Source: an uncultured Eubacteriales bacterium
GTDB lineage: Bacteria > Bacillota > Clostridia > Lachnospirales > Cellulosilyticaceae
Assembly (NCBI GenBank): GCA_900551325.1
Contig: URVM01000002.1
Location: 124,001-188,000, forward strand
Length of the DNA stretch: 64,000 nt
Reading direction: 5' to 3'
The notes beneath the pieces were generated by a model. That model was not told where the DNA came from, ran no database searches, and saw nothing but the letters and a program-made list of their open reading frames with translations. A program made the translations under genes and the position numbers. This document shows, piece by piece, positions 44,066 through 51,791 of this stretch. Within the stretch, counting starts at the first letter, position 1, and each line of letters opens with the position of its first letter.

Positions 44066-45043
44066 ATGCTTGATTCTTATGGAAGAATAATTGACTACTT
44101 AAGAATATCTGTTATAGATACCTGTAATATGCAGTGTGTATACTGCACCCCAGAATGTGATAATAATATAAGCCCTTCTACTAACCTATTATCTAATGAA
44201 GAACTTCTTAGAATTTGCAATTGTATGGCACGTCTTGGTGTTAGAAAAATTAAAATTACTGGTGGTGAACCTTTACTACGTAAAGATCTTGTCCACCTTA
44301 TTAAGGAAATAAAAAATATTCCTGGTATTGCCCAAGTTACACTTACAACAAATGGTGTTCTTCTTGGACAAATGATTGATGATTTAGTAGATGCAGGCTT
44401 AGACGGCGTAAATATTAGTTTAGATAGTTTAGATGCTAAGCATTTCCATCATATTACCCGTCGTAATCAACTAGAAAAAGTATTAGATGGTTTAGAGAAA
44501 ACTTTGGCTACATCTATTCCTTCGGTTAAAATTAATGCCGTTGCTATAAAAGAGCTCAATGAAGATCAGCTTATGCCACTTATTGAACTTTCTAGAAATA
44601 CCCGCCTTTCTGTTCGTTTTATTGAACTGATGCCAATTGGTATAGGTAAACAATTTACACCTATCTCACAAGAGGACGTTCTTATGCAAATTGAAGAAAC
44701 CTATGGTCCTTTAAAGAAAATACCTTCTCAAGGTAATGGACCTGCTACCTACTATCAATTAGATGGCTTTAAAGGGACTCTTGGTTTTATAAGTGCTATA
44801 AGTAATGAGTTTTGTGAAAGCTGTAACCGTATACGCCTTACAGCTTCTGGCGACTTAAAGCTCTGCCTACATTATAATAAACACATTAGTTTAAAAGAAG
44901 CTTTAGAAAGTAATTTAACAGATGACCAGTTAGGTGAACTTATTGGTGCTGCTATTTATAATAAACCTTTAAAGCATGATTTTAAAAACTTCCATGACTT
45001 TGCTGATGTAGAACTAAAAAATATGATACAAATAGGTGGATAA
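44066..45043 (+). CDS. moaA: MoaA, GTP 3',8-cyclase
   Basis: This 325-residue radical SAM enzyme has the first Fe-S motif CNMQCVYC (Cys20, Cys24, Cys27), KITGGEPLLRKD as SAM site, and a second Fe-S set in FCESCNRIRLTASGDLKLCL near residue 250. The C-terminal double glycine (IQIGG) needed by MoaA is present. It carries out the first step of molybdenum cofactor synthesis from GTP. Start ATG behind AGAGGGGAC. The gene ends 10 bp before the MOSC gene. Confidence 0.96.
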   Translation: MLDSYGRIIDYLRISVIDTCNMQCVYCTPECDNNISPSTNLLSNEELLRICNCMARLGVRKIKITGGEPLLRKDLVHLIKEIKNIPGIAQVTLTTNGVLLGQMIDDLVDAGLDGVNISLDSLDAKHFHHITRRNQLEKVLDGLEKTLATSIPSVKINAVAIKELNEDQLMPLIELSRNTRLSVRFIELMPIGIGKQFTPISQEDVLMQIEETYGPLKKIPSQGNGPATYYQLDGFKGTLGFISAISNEFCESCNRIRLTASGDLKLCLHYNKHISLKEALESNLTDDQLGELIGAAIYNKPLKHDFKNFHDFADVELKNMIQIGG

Positions 45044-45053
45044 GGAGATTATT

Positions 45054-45488
45054 ATGGGAAAAGTAATTGCAATTTGTATTAGTGAAAAACGCGGAACACA
45101 AAAACACTGTATTCCTGAAGGTACTTTTATAGAAAACTTTGGTATAGAAAATGATGCACATGCTGGAGATTGGCACAGACAAGTAAGTCTACTCTCTTAC
45201 GATAAAGTTCAAGACTTTATGGAAAGAGGTGCCCGTGTAGATAGTGGTGACTTTGGCGAAAACTTAGTTGTTGAAGGTATTGACTTTAAGAAATTACCTG
45301 TAGGTACCATTCTTACTTGCAACGATGTCATTCTTGAAATGACTCAAATCGGTAAAGAGTGCCACCATCATTGCCAGATTTATAGACAAGTAGGTGATTG
45401 CATTATGCCTCGTGAAGGTGTGTTTGCAAAAGTTATTCAAGGTGGTAAAATTCAAGTAGGTAGTGAGATGATTGTTCATGAAAAATAA
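45054..45488 (+). CDS. MOSC-domain protein
   Basis: The protein has 144 residues from an ATG at 45054 behind TAAGGAG. The frame upstream begins with a GTG at 45036, inside moaA. The MOSC core is seen in GIENDAHAGDWHRQVSLLS, GDFGENLVVEG, LPVGTILTCNDVILEMTQIGKECHHHC and MPREGVFAKVI. The cysteine in KECHHHC is the conserved sulfur-carrying residue of the domain. MOSC proteins pass sulfur or bind molybdenum cofactor; stand-alone forms in Firmicutes sit within cofactor operons, as here. Confidence 0.9.
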   Translation: MGKVIAICISEKRGTQKHCIPEGTFIENFGIENDAHAGDWHRQVSLLSYDKVQDFMERGARVDSGDFGENLVVEGIDFKKLPVGTILTCNDVILEMTQIGKECHHHCQIYRQVGDCIMPREGVFAKVIQGGKIQVGSEMIVHEK

Positions 45489-45978
45489 ATATAAAGTAGG
45501 TATCATTACTGCTAGTGATAAAGGTGCTAGCCATGAAAGAGAAGATTTAAGTGGTCAACTTATTAAAGACATTGTAGAAGAATTTGGCTATAGTGTAGCA
45601 AGCTATAAAGTATTACCTGATGAAAAAGAACTTTTAAGCGAAGAAATGATTAGACTTTGTGATAAAGACTTCGTTGATCTTATTCTTACTACAGGTGGTA
45701 CAGGCTTATCACCTAGAGACTATACACCTGAGGCAACTCTTGCTGTTGCTCACCGCCTTGTTCCTGGCATTGCAGAAGCTATGAGACTAAATAGCCTTCA
45801 GTTTACTAAACGTGCTATGCTAAGTCGTGGTGTATCAGTTGTCCGTGGCTCTACACTTATTATTAATCTACCTGGTAGTCCAAAGGCTGTTAAAGAAAAT
45901 TTAGACTATATTATGCCTGAGTTATTACATGCTTTAGACATTCTTAGCGCATCTGCTTCTGAGTGTGCACGAAAGTAA
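45478..45978 (+). CDS. mogA: MogA/MoaB-type molybdopterin-binding protein
   Basis: The protein has 166 residues from the ATG at 45478, overlapping the MOSC gene by 11 bp. The longer TTG-started frame at 45472 adds only two residues. Motifs: VGIITASDKGASHEREDLSG, the molybdopterin loop LTTGGTGLSPRDYTPEATL, and LIINLPGSPKAVKENL. It adenylates molybdopterin or binds it before metal insertion. MogA and MoaB are hard to tell apart by eye. Confidence 0.9.
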   Translation: MKNKYKVGIITASDKGASHEREDLSGQLIKDIVEEFGYSVASYKVLPDEKELLSEEMIRLCDKDFVDLILTTGGTGLSPRDYTPEATLAVAHRLVPGIAEAMRLNSLQFTKRAMLSRGVSVVRGSTLIINLPGSPKAVKENLDYIMPELLHALDILSASASECARK

Positions 45979-46006
45979 GTTATTCAATATTAAGGAGGCC
46001 TACCTA

Positions 46007-46381
46007 ATGGAAACACCCCAAACACCTTTTCATTGTGCATTAAAAGTATCCCTTGCAACAGATGAAAGATTTTTTGGTCCTGGTATCTCTGAGTTACTTC
46101 AACTTATCGCACAACATGGTTCTATTCGTATTGCTACCCGTGAGATGAATATGGCCTATAGTAAAGCTTGGAAAATGCTAAAAAAAGCTGAGGAAATACT
46201 TGGTTTTCCTTTGTTAGATAGTCAAATTGGTGGTAAAGGTGGTGGCGGCACTACCCTTACACCTGAATGTACCCTCTTTCTTGAAACCTATTTAAAGTTT
46301 CAAAAAGAATGCCATGAGCTGGCTGGTCAATTATTTGACAAATACTTTGATCAAACATTTATGGAGCAAATAAATAACTAA
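46007..46381 (+). CDS. ModE-like winged-helix regulator
   Basis: The protein has 124 residues from an ATG at 46007, 8 nt after AAGGAGG. The frame from 45965 overlaps the previous gene and lacks a ribosome binding site. The LysR/ModE helix-turn-helix covers about residues 25-70 (GISELLQLIAQHGSIRIATREMNMAYSKAWKMLKKAEEILGFPLL), with the typical GGKGGGGTTLTPE wing. There is no TOBE molybdate-binding domain, so molybdate sensing must lie elsewhere or be absent. It probably represses its own operon through the 22-bp dyad at 42438-42459. Confidence 0.85.
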   Translation: METPQTPFHCALKVSLATDERFFGPGISELLQLIAQHGSIRIATREMNMAYSKAWKMLKKAEEILGFPLLDSQIGGKGGGGTTLTPECTLFLETYLKFQKECHELAGQLFDKYFDQTFMEQINN

Positions 46382-46434
46382 CATAAAAAATGCTATGATC
46401 TATAAAATAGTATAACTAACTGGTATATATGAAG

Positions 46435-46477
46435 ACGAGCTATAAAACTAATTTAAACTTTAGTTTTATAGCTCGTT
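46435..46477. terminator. Bidirectional terminator between the modE-like gene and selO
   Basis: ACGAGCTATAAAACTAA and TTAGTTTTATAGCTCGT are perfect arms around a short loop, between converging genes. Confidence 0.88.
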
Positions 46478-46502
46478 TATTCATTAGACTAATAATTATA
46501 AA

Positions 46503-47975
46503 TTAAGTTCCACAAAAAGTACGATAAGGGCAGGATGAAGGTTCTGGTAAAGTGGTATAGGCCTTTTGTTCGTCTGTGTAGGCATAAGGCTCTGCTAACA
46601 TACTAAGTAACATTTCCATAGTACTATAATCTCCTTCTTGTACAGCAGCTTCTAAGGCTTCTTCTACCCTATGATTTCTAGGTATGACATAAGGATTATG
46701 ACTCTGCATTAAATGCTTCACTTCTTCTTTTGTTTCTTTTTGTCTACTTAGCCTTTCTTCCCAAAGTTTATACCACTCTTTAAATGCCTCTTCTTCATAA
46801 ATAGATTTATCTGTAATTTCTCCTGTTGTAAGGGTTGCAAAGGTATTAGTATAGTCTAATTTATGTTTTTCCATTAGCTCTAGTAAAGCTTGTATAAGTG
46901 CATGGTCTCCTTCTTCTTTGTTAAATAAACCTAGCTTAGCTCTCATTCCTTCTAACCATGCATCATAGTATAGCTTACCAAATTTATTAACTACTTCTTC
47001 TCCTAATTGTATAGCTTGTTTTTGATCCTCATGTAAAAGTGGAATTAAAGTTTCAGCAAATCTGGCTAAATTCCAAGCTGCTATCCCTGGTTGATTGCCA
47101 TAAGCATAACGGCCATCTCTATCAATCGAACTAAAAACAGTTGATGGATCATAGGTATCCATAAAAGCACAAGGACCATAGTCTATGGTTTCTCCACTAA
47201 TGGTCATATTATCTGTATTCATTACCCCATGAATAAAACCTACTAGTTGCCATTTAGCAATAGTTCTGGCTTGCTCTTTTACTACTTGTTCAAGTAAATA
47301 TAAATATTTATTTTCTACATCTTCCCAAGTAGGATAATGACGCTTCAAAGCATAGTCAGCTAGTGCTTGAAGTTCTTCTTTTGTTCCCCATTTAGCTGCA
47401 TACTGAAAAGTTCCTACACGTAAATGACTTTTAGCTATACGTGTTAAGATTGCACCTTTTTCTATCTTTTGTCTTACAACAGGCTCACCCGTTGAAACTA
47501 CTGCTAAGCTACGTGTGGTTGGAATACCTAAAGCATACATGGCTTCACTTATTATATATTCTCTTAACATAGGACCTAATGCTGCACGCCCATCTCCTCC
47601 ACGAGAGTAAGGTGTCCTTCCTGACCCTTTCAGTTGAATATCTACACGCTCATCTAAAGGAGTTATATATTCACCAATAAGAAGGGCACGCCCATCTCCT
47701 AGCATAGTAAAATAGCCAAACTGGTGCCCTGCATAGGCTTGTGCTAAAGGCGTAGCGCCCTTTGGTACTTTATTCCCTGCAAAAACTTCTACTACATTTT
47801 CACTTTTTAAATCTATTTCATCTAATCCTAAGTCTTTAGCTAAAATTTCATTTAGTTTTACAAGTTGTGGTTCTCTTACAGGAATAGGTTCTAGCTCAGT
47901 AAAAAACAAACTGGGTAATTCTCTATACGTACTTACTAGCTTCCACCCATTATCTATTAATTGATCTTCTTTCAT
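46503..47975 (-). CDS. selO: SelO/YdiU-family protein adenylyltransferase
   Basis: This 490-residue protein is the full-length SelO pseudokinase fold, which transfers AMP to protein Ser/Thr/Tyr. Signatures include AYAGHQFGYFTMLGDGRALLIGE, QLKGSGRTPYSRGGDGRAALGPMLREYI, LAVVSTGEPV and FIHGVMNTDNMTISGETIDYGPCAFMD, with the metal-binding Asn and Asp. The C-terminus ends FCGT: Cys488 is third from the end, the position of selenocysteine in eukaryotic SelO. Its AMPylation targets here are unknown; in E. coli it acts in redox stress. Monocistronic. Confidence 0.93.
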   Translation of the reverse strand: MKEDQLIDNGWKLVSTYRELPSLFFTELEPIPVREPQLVKLNEILAKDLGLDEIDLKSENVVEVFAGNKVPKGATPLAQAYAGHQFGYFTMLGDGRALLIGEYITPLDERVDIQLKGSGRTPYSRGGDGRAALGPMLREYIISEAMYALGIPTTRSLAVVSTGEPVVRQKIEKGAILTRIAKSHLRVGTFQYAAKWGTKEELQALADYALKRHYPTWEDVENKYLYLLEQVVKEQARTIAKWQLVGFIHGVMNTDNMTISGETIDYGPCAFMDTYDPSTVFSSIDRDGRYAYGNQPGIAAWNLARFAETLIPLLHEDQKQAIQLGEEVVNKFGKLYYDAWLEGMRAKLGLFNKEEGDHALIQALLELMEKHKLDYTNTFATLTTGEITDKSIYEEEAFKEWYKLWEERLSRQKETKEEVKHLMQSHNPYVIPRNHRVEEALEAAVQEGDYSTMEMLLSMLAEPYAYTDEQKAYTTLPEPSSCPYRTFCGT

Positions 47976-48386
47976 TTTCTTTTCCTTTCTTATACTATCT
48001 AGCTTATTTATAAATATCTACATCCTTTATTTTTAAAATAACTTTTATCTTATTATGTACAGCTCTTAATTAAATAGTCTCTTCTATAAGCTATTGTCTA
48101 GATTTTAAATTTATCTAAAAAACATATTTAGTATTAAATAATAATTTTTATCACTTAATACTATTATAGTATAATTTTATCTTTAAATATACTAGTAATC
48201 CTAAAAATTATTTTTATATGACTGATGAACTACGGCAAACCTTTTTAAAAGCTGTATATAAGGGCTTAAACGGCACTAGCTTAACATATGAACAATTTTT
48301 ATAAACTATCCTGATAAAGAAAAAGGAAAGTGTGCCTCTACTTGGTAGGCAACCTTTCCTTTTTAAGTCCATACTATTCGGTTCTA
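47976..48386. other. 411-base intergenic region with a short ORF and a terminator
   Basis: AT-rich sequence upstream of selO. A 28-codon ORF on the plus strand (48218-48304) has near-normal coding composition (MTDELRQTFLKAVYKG start), and its frame is open back to 48170. I see no ribosome binding site before it, so it may be a gene remnant. The dus terminator lies at 48319-48364. Confidence 0.5.
48319..48364 (-). terminator. Intrinsic terminator after the dus gene
   Basis: AAAGGAAAG and CTTTCCTTT, extended by GCCT/AGGC, form a stem with flanking T on the minus strand, 22 bp past the stop. Confidence 0.8.
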
Positions 48387-49331
48387 TCAAGATGATATAG
48401 AAATCTCCTGCTCTTCAAATAAATTATTAACCACTTCTTTATATTCATATAGCTTTTGTGCTTTTCTAATTTTCTTTGCATATTTTTCATAATTAGAAAA
48501 TAGATGACTCATGTAGAACCATACTTCTTTCATTTTGAAAAGTACATTACGATCTCCAGATAACATCTCTTCATAATCTATGCAAAGCTTATCATGAAAA
48601 TCTTTTAATACTTCTTTGTCTAAAGGCTTATCTTGTATAATAGCTTCTACAAGGCCAGGATTTGTAATAAGTCCTCTTCCTAGCATAAGTGTCTCCACCT
48701 GCCCAAAGGCTTCCTTAAACTTTTTATAATCTTCTAGTGTAAAAATATCTCCATTATAACAAATAGGATTTGTACTTAAAGTAAGTCCTTCTTTAAAAAT
48801 TTCAAGATTTGGTTTATTTTTATAGTAGTCTTTTTGAACTCTAGGATGGATAATAAGTTCTTCCATAGGATATTTGTTAAAAATTTTAATAAGCTCATAA
48901 AATTCCTCTGGTTCATCTCTACCTATTCTTGTTTTAACAGAAACCTTAGTAATAGCTTGATTAAATAGTTCATCTAAGAAACGATCTAAAGCTTCTTTTT
49001 CAGCAAGAAATCCTGAGCCCTTTCCTTTAGCAACCACTGTACCAGAAGGACATCCAAAATTTAGATTAATCTCATCATAGCCTAATGCATGAAGCTGCTT
49101 GATAGTACACATGCAATCCTTAGCATTATTGGTTAGAATTTGTGGGATAACTTTTATACCTTGATTATTTTCAGCTAAAACATCTCGTTTTTCTCTTGGT
49201 GACATACGTCCATGTTGATTGGTAGCAATAAAAGGCATAAAATACTTATCTATCCCCTCAAAATACTTAGCATGAGCATTTCTATAAATATAGCCTGTCA
49301 CGCCCTCTAGTGGTGCAAAGTAAAATTTCAT
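48387..49331 (-). CDS. dus: tRNA-dihydrouridine synthase family protein
   Basis: This 314-residue FMN-dependent TIM-barrel protein has the opening FYFAPLEGVTGYIYRN, the catalytic Cys94 in NLNFGCPSGTV, VSVKTRIGRDEPEEF, LIIHPRVQKDYYK and LMLGRGLITNPGL. It reduces specific uridines of tRNA to dihydrouridine. The C-terminal helical domain (about 250-310) binds tRNA. The C-terminal end differs from DusA/B/C types, so the target uridine is not assigned. Start ATG at 49331 behind GGAG. Transcribed alone. Confidence 0.88.
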   Translation of the reverse strand: MKFYFAPLEGVTGYIYRNAHAKYFEGIDKYFMPFIATNQHGRMSPREKRDVLAENNQGIKVIPQILTNNAKDCMCTIKQLHALGYDEINLNFGCPSGTVVAKGKGSGFLAEKEALDRFLDELFNQAITKVSVKTRIGRDEPEEFYELIKIFNKYPMEELIIHPRVQKDYYKNKPNLEIFKEGLTLSTNPICYNGDIFTLEDYKKFKEAFGQVETLMLGRGLITNPGLVEAIIQDKPLDKEVLKDFHDKLCIDYEEMLSGDRNVLFKMKEVWFYMSHLFSNYEKYAKKIRKAQKLYEYKEVVNNLFEEQEISISS

Positions 49332-49511
49332 ATAGTAGGTGACTCCTTTGTCTCGTTAATTTCTTCTCTTATTTCTCTTTTACTATTATACAATCACTTC
49401 CTTATGTTTCAATAGTTTTTACTCATCCTCTTTCTATCTTTTAAAGTTTGAAATAAATATACTATCTATACAGATAGAAAATAGCTAGAAAGTACACAAA
49501 TTACTTATAAG

Positions 49512-50729
49512 CTAATTAGACAAAAGTCTCACTGATTCATAATAAACTTCCTTTGCTTCTACTTCCACAATTTCCCCTTCTGGATACCGATATGCTGTTA
49601 GTTTTCCTCCATATACACAACCTGTATCTACATTAATCGTATTATTTATTATTTTTGCCTGAAGGTGAGGTGTATGCCCATAAACAACTAAGGCACTTCC
49701 CTTATAATGTTCACTCCAATTTAATCTAATAGGTAGTCCAAACTCATCCACTTTACCTGTTGTTTCACCAAACATGGCAAGATCGCGTATGATGGGCGAT
49801 TCCCTACCTTGTAACTTTTCCTTAAGTCCTGCATGAGCTACTACTAGCTTCCCTTCATCAAAGACATAATGACTAGGTAGCCCTTCTAGAAAATCTTTTA
49901 ATTCTTGCTTAAATATTTCTGTTTCTCCTTTAAGCTCTTCTAATGTCTTCTCTAATCCATGTATAATTTGAACATTGGAACCCCGTAGCTTACGCTCTAA
50001 TTTGCCATCATGATTACCACGTACACAATAAGCTCTTCCCTCTTTCACCATAGACATAACAAGTTTAAGTACTTCTACAATTTTAGGTCCTCTATCTACT
50101 AAGTCTCCTACAAACGCTACTATTCTACTTTCAGGTGAATAGGCCGTACCAGTTGATTTATCTACTATATAGTCTAATTTCTCGAGTAATTCACATAGTT
50201 CATCATAGCATCCATGAATATCCCCTATTATATCGAAGGGTCCATGAATATCTTTTTTATTATTTATAAGTTTTGTTCGCTGTACCTTGGCATTTTGAGT
50301 TGCATCTACATCATTGAGCACATAAACTTTTTTATAACCTTTTTGTAGTAAGTAAGTCTCTATATTTGGGAGAGCAGACCTCTTCTTCCCTACTCTTTTA
50401 TTTTCGTTTTTATTTTTATCTTCTTTTTTATTTTTTCTTTTTGTATTTAATTGTTCTAATAAAACTTCTGGATTAAAAACAATAGCAACAGGCATACAAT
50501 GATACTTTTTACCTAGGCGTACTATTTCTATATGACTTTCTTCATCTAACTGTGTAAGCTCTATTCCTACTAACTCACCTTTCTCAAGTCGTGTACTACC
50601 TTGTACTTCTAATTCATCTATAGTTATAACCTCCGACTTATGAAAATACTTTTTAATAAAGTCAAGTTTTACACTACTACTTTCTCCTATAAATGATACA
50701 ATTGATAATTCTGGTATAGTTAGTTCCAT
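49512..50729 (-). CDS. Pnkp-like phosphatase with degenerate kinase domain and no ligase
   Basis: The protein has 405 residues from the ATG at 50729; the ATG three codons upstream lies against the ribosome binding site. It aligns along its N-terminus with Clostridial Pnkp (MELTIPELS start). The kinase P-loop position (residues 15-23) reads GESSSVKLD rather than GSSGSGKST: Lys21 stays but two glycines, Ser22 and Thr23 are lost, and Arg41 is Glu. A lysine/asparagine-rich linker (about 96-116) follows. The phosphatase domain (about 162-400) is intact: GDIHGCYDEL, GDLVDRGP, RGNHD, AHAG and YGHTPH. Full Pnkp is about 870 residues with a ligase domain that is absent here. It probably hydrolyses nucleotide or RNA-end phosphates; the kinase is predicted dead. 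Confidence 0.85.
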   Translation of the reverse strand: MELTIPELSIVSFIGESSSVKLDFIKKYFHKSEVITIDELEVQGSTRLEKGELVGIELTQLDEESHIEIVRLGKKYHCMPVAIVFNPEVLLEQLNTKRKNKKEDKNKNENKRVGKKRSALPNIETYLLQKGYKKVYVLNDVDATQNAKVQRTKLINNKKDIHGPFDIIGDIHGCYDELCELLEKLDYIVDKSTGTAYSPESRIVAFVGDLVDRGPKIVEVLKLVMSMVKEGRAYCVRGNHDGKLERKLRGSNVQIIHGLEKTLEELKGETEIFKQELKDFLEGLPSHYVFDEGKLVVAHAGLKEKLQGRESPIIRDLAMFGETTGKVDEFGLPIRLNWSEHYKGSALVVYGHTPHLQAKIINNTINVDTGCVYGGKLTAYRYPEGEIVEVEAKEVYYESVRLLSN

Positions 50730-50933
50730 GCTGTCCATACTCCTATTATAATTTTCTACTTTACACTCTGTAGTTCTACTAAAATCTATCTCCTAATAAT
50801 ATGTACCAATCTTTTTTATTTAATCTTTCACCTTATGACTGTTATCATATTAAATTTATTCATAGACTATATAGTACTTGCATAAAATGTTTAACTTCAA
50901 CCAAAAATATATAAAGTATTTAAGGAGGTTCTT

Positions 50934-51677
50934 ATGCACTATATTGTATTTGATCTAGAATTCAATCAAGATCTTTCAAGTTTACAAAATTTTAATACTC
51001 AAAACACTCGTTATCCTTTTGAAATTATTCAAATTGGTGCTATTAAGTTAGATGCCCAATTTCATCAAATAGGTACTTTTAATCGATATGTAAAGCCTAC
51101 TTTCTATGGGCAAGTAAGCCCCTTTATTACCGAATTAACTAGTATTACTACCAATCAGCTTCAACTAGAAGAAACTTTTCCCCAAGTTTATAAGGGCTAT
51201 ATGGACTTTATAGGTGGGACAGATTCTGTGTTCTGCATCTGGGGATTATCTGATATAAAAGAACTTTTTAGAAATGCAAATTACCATGAACTAAGTCTTG
51301 ACTCTTTACCAAGGCAGTTTATTAATATTCAGCCCTATGCTCCTATTCATCTTAATCTTACAAATAAAAAATTGATGAAGCTAGAAGATGCTGTCTCTAT
51401 GCTTCATATCCCTATTACCCTGCCTTTTCATAATGCTTTTTGTGATGCACATTATACAGCTGAAATCTTTAAAAAAGTATATCATCCTTCTATCGAGCCA
51501 GTTTATTATGATCCATCCTATAGACCTATCCGCCCTAAGCAAACCAAAAAACAAATTGATTTTGATAGACTTATTGGTCAATTTGAAAAGATGTATGAGC
51601 GTAATATGAGCGATGAAGAACAAGAAATCATTAAACTTGCCTATAAAATGGGGAAAACTAATCAATTTTTAAAATAA
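50934..51677 (+). CDS. DEDDh-type 3'-5' exonuclease, KapD/ERI-1-like
   Basis: This 247-residue protein has the exonuclease motif I FDLEFNQ (Asp7, Glu9), motif II in the WGLSDIKEL stretch near residue 104, and motif III HNAFCDAHYTAEIF near residue 165 (His-Asp). The opening FEIIQIGAIKLD is typical. Such enzymes trim RNA or DNA 3' ends with two metal ions. It is divergent from the Pnkp-like gene, so both may act on RNA ends, but nothing proves a shared pathway. AAGGAGG precedes the ATG. Confidence 0.85.
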   Translation: MHYIVFDLEFNQDLSSLQNFNTQNTRYPFEIIQIGAIKLDAQFHQIGTFNRYVKPTFYGQVSPFITELTSITTNQLQLEETFPQVYKGYMDFIGGTDSVFCIWGLSDIKELFRNANYHELSLDSLPRQFINIQPYAPIHLNLTNKKLMKLEDAVSMLHIPITLPFHNAFCDAHYTAEIFKKVYHPSIEPVYYDPSYRPIRPKQTKKQIDFDRLIGQFEKMYERNMSDEEQEIIKLAYKMGKTNQFLK

Positions 51678-51714
51678 AAGGTGTAGAATGACTACCTACG
51701 TCTTCTACACCTTT
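51678..51714 (+). terminator. Intrinsic terminator after the exonuclease gene
   Basis: AAAGGTGTAGAA and TTCTACACCTTT arms are followed by T-rich sequence, beginning immediately after the stop. Confidence 0.85.
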
Positions 51715-51791
51715 ATCTTTATCTTCGCCTATATTTATCTTTTCTCTATCTCTATTTTCTTCTTTATTCTTTAACCTTTAATCTATGCTTT

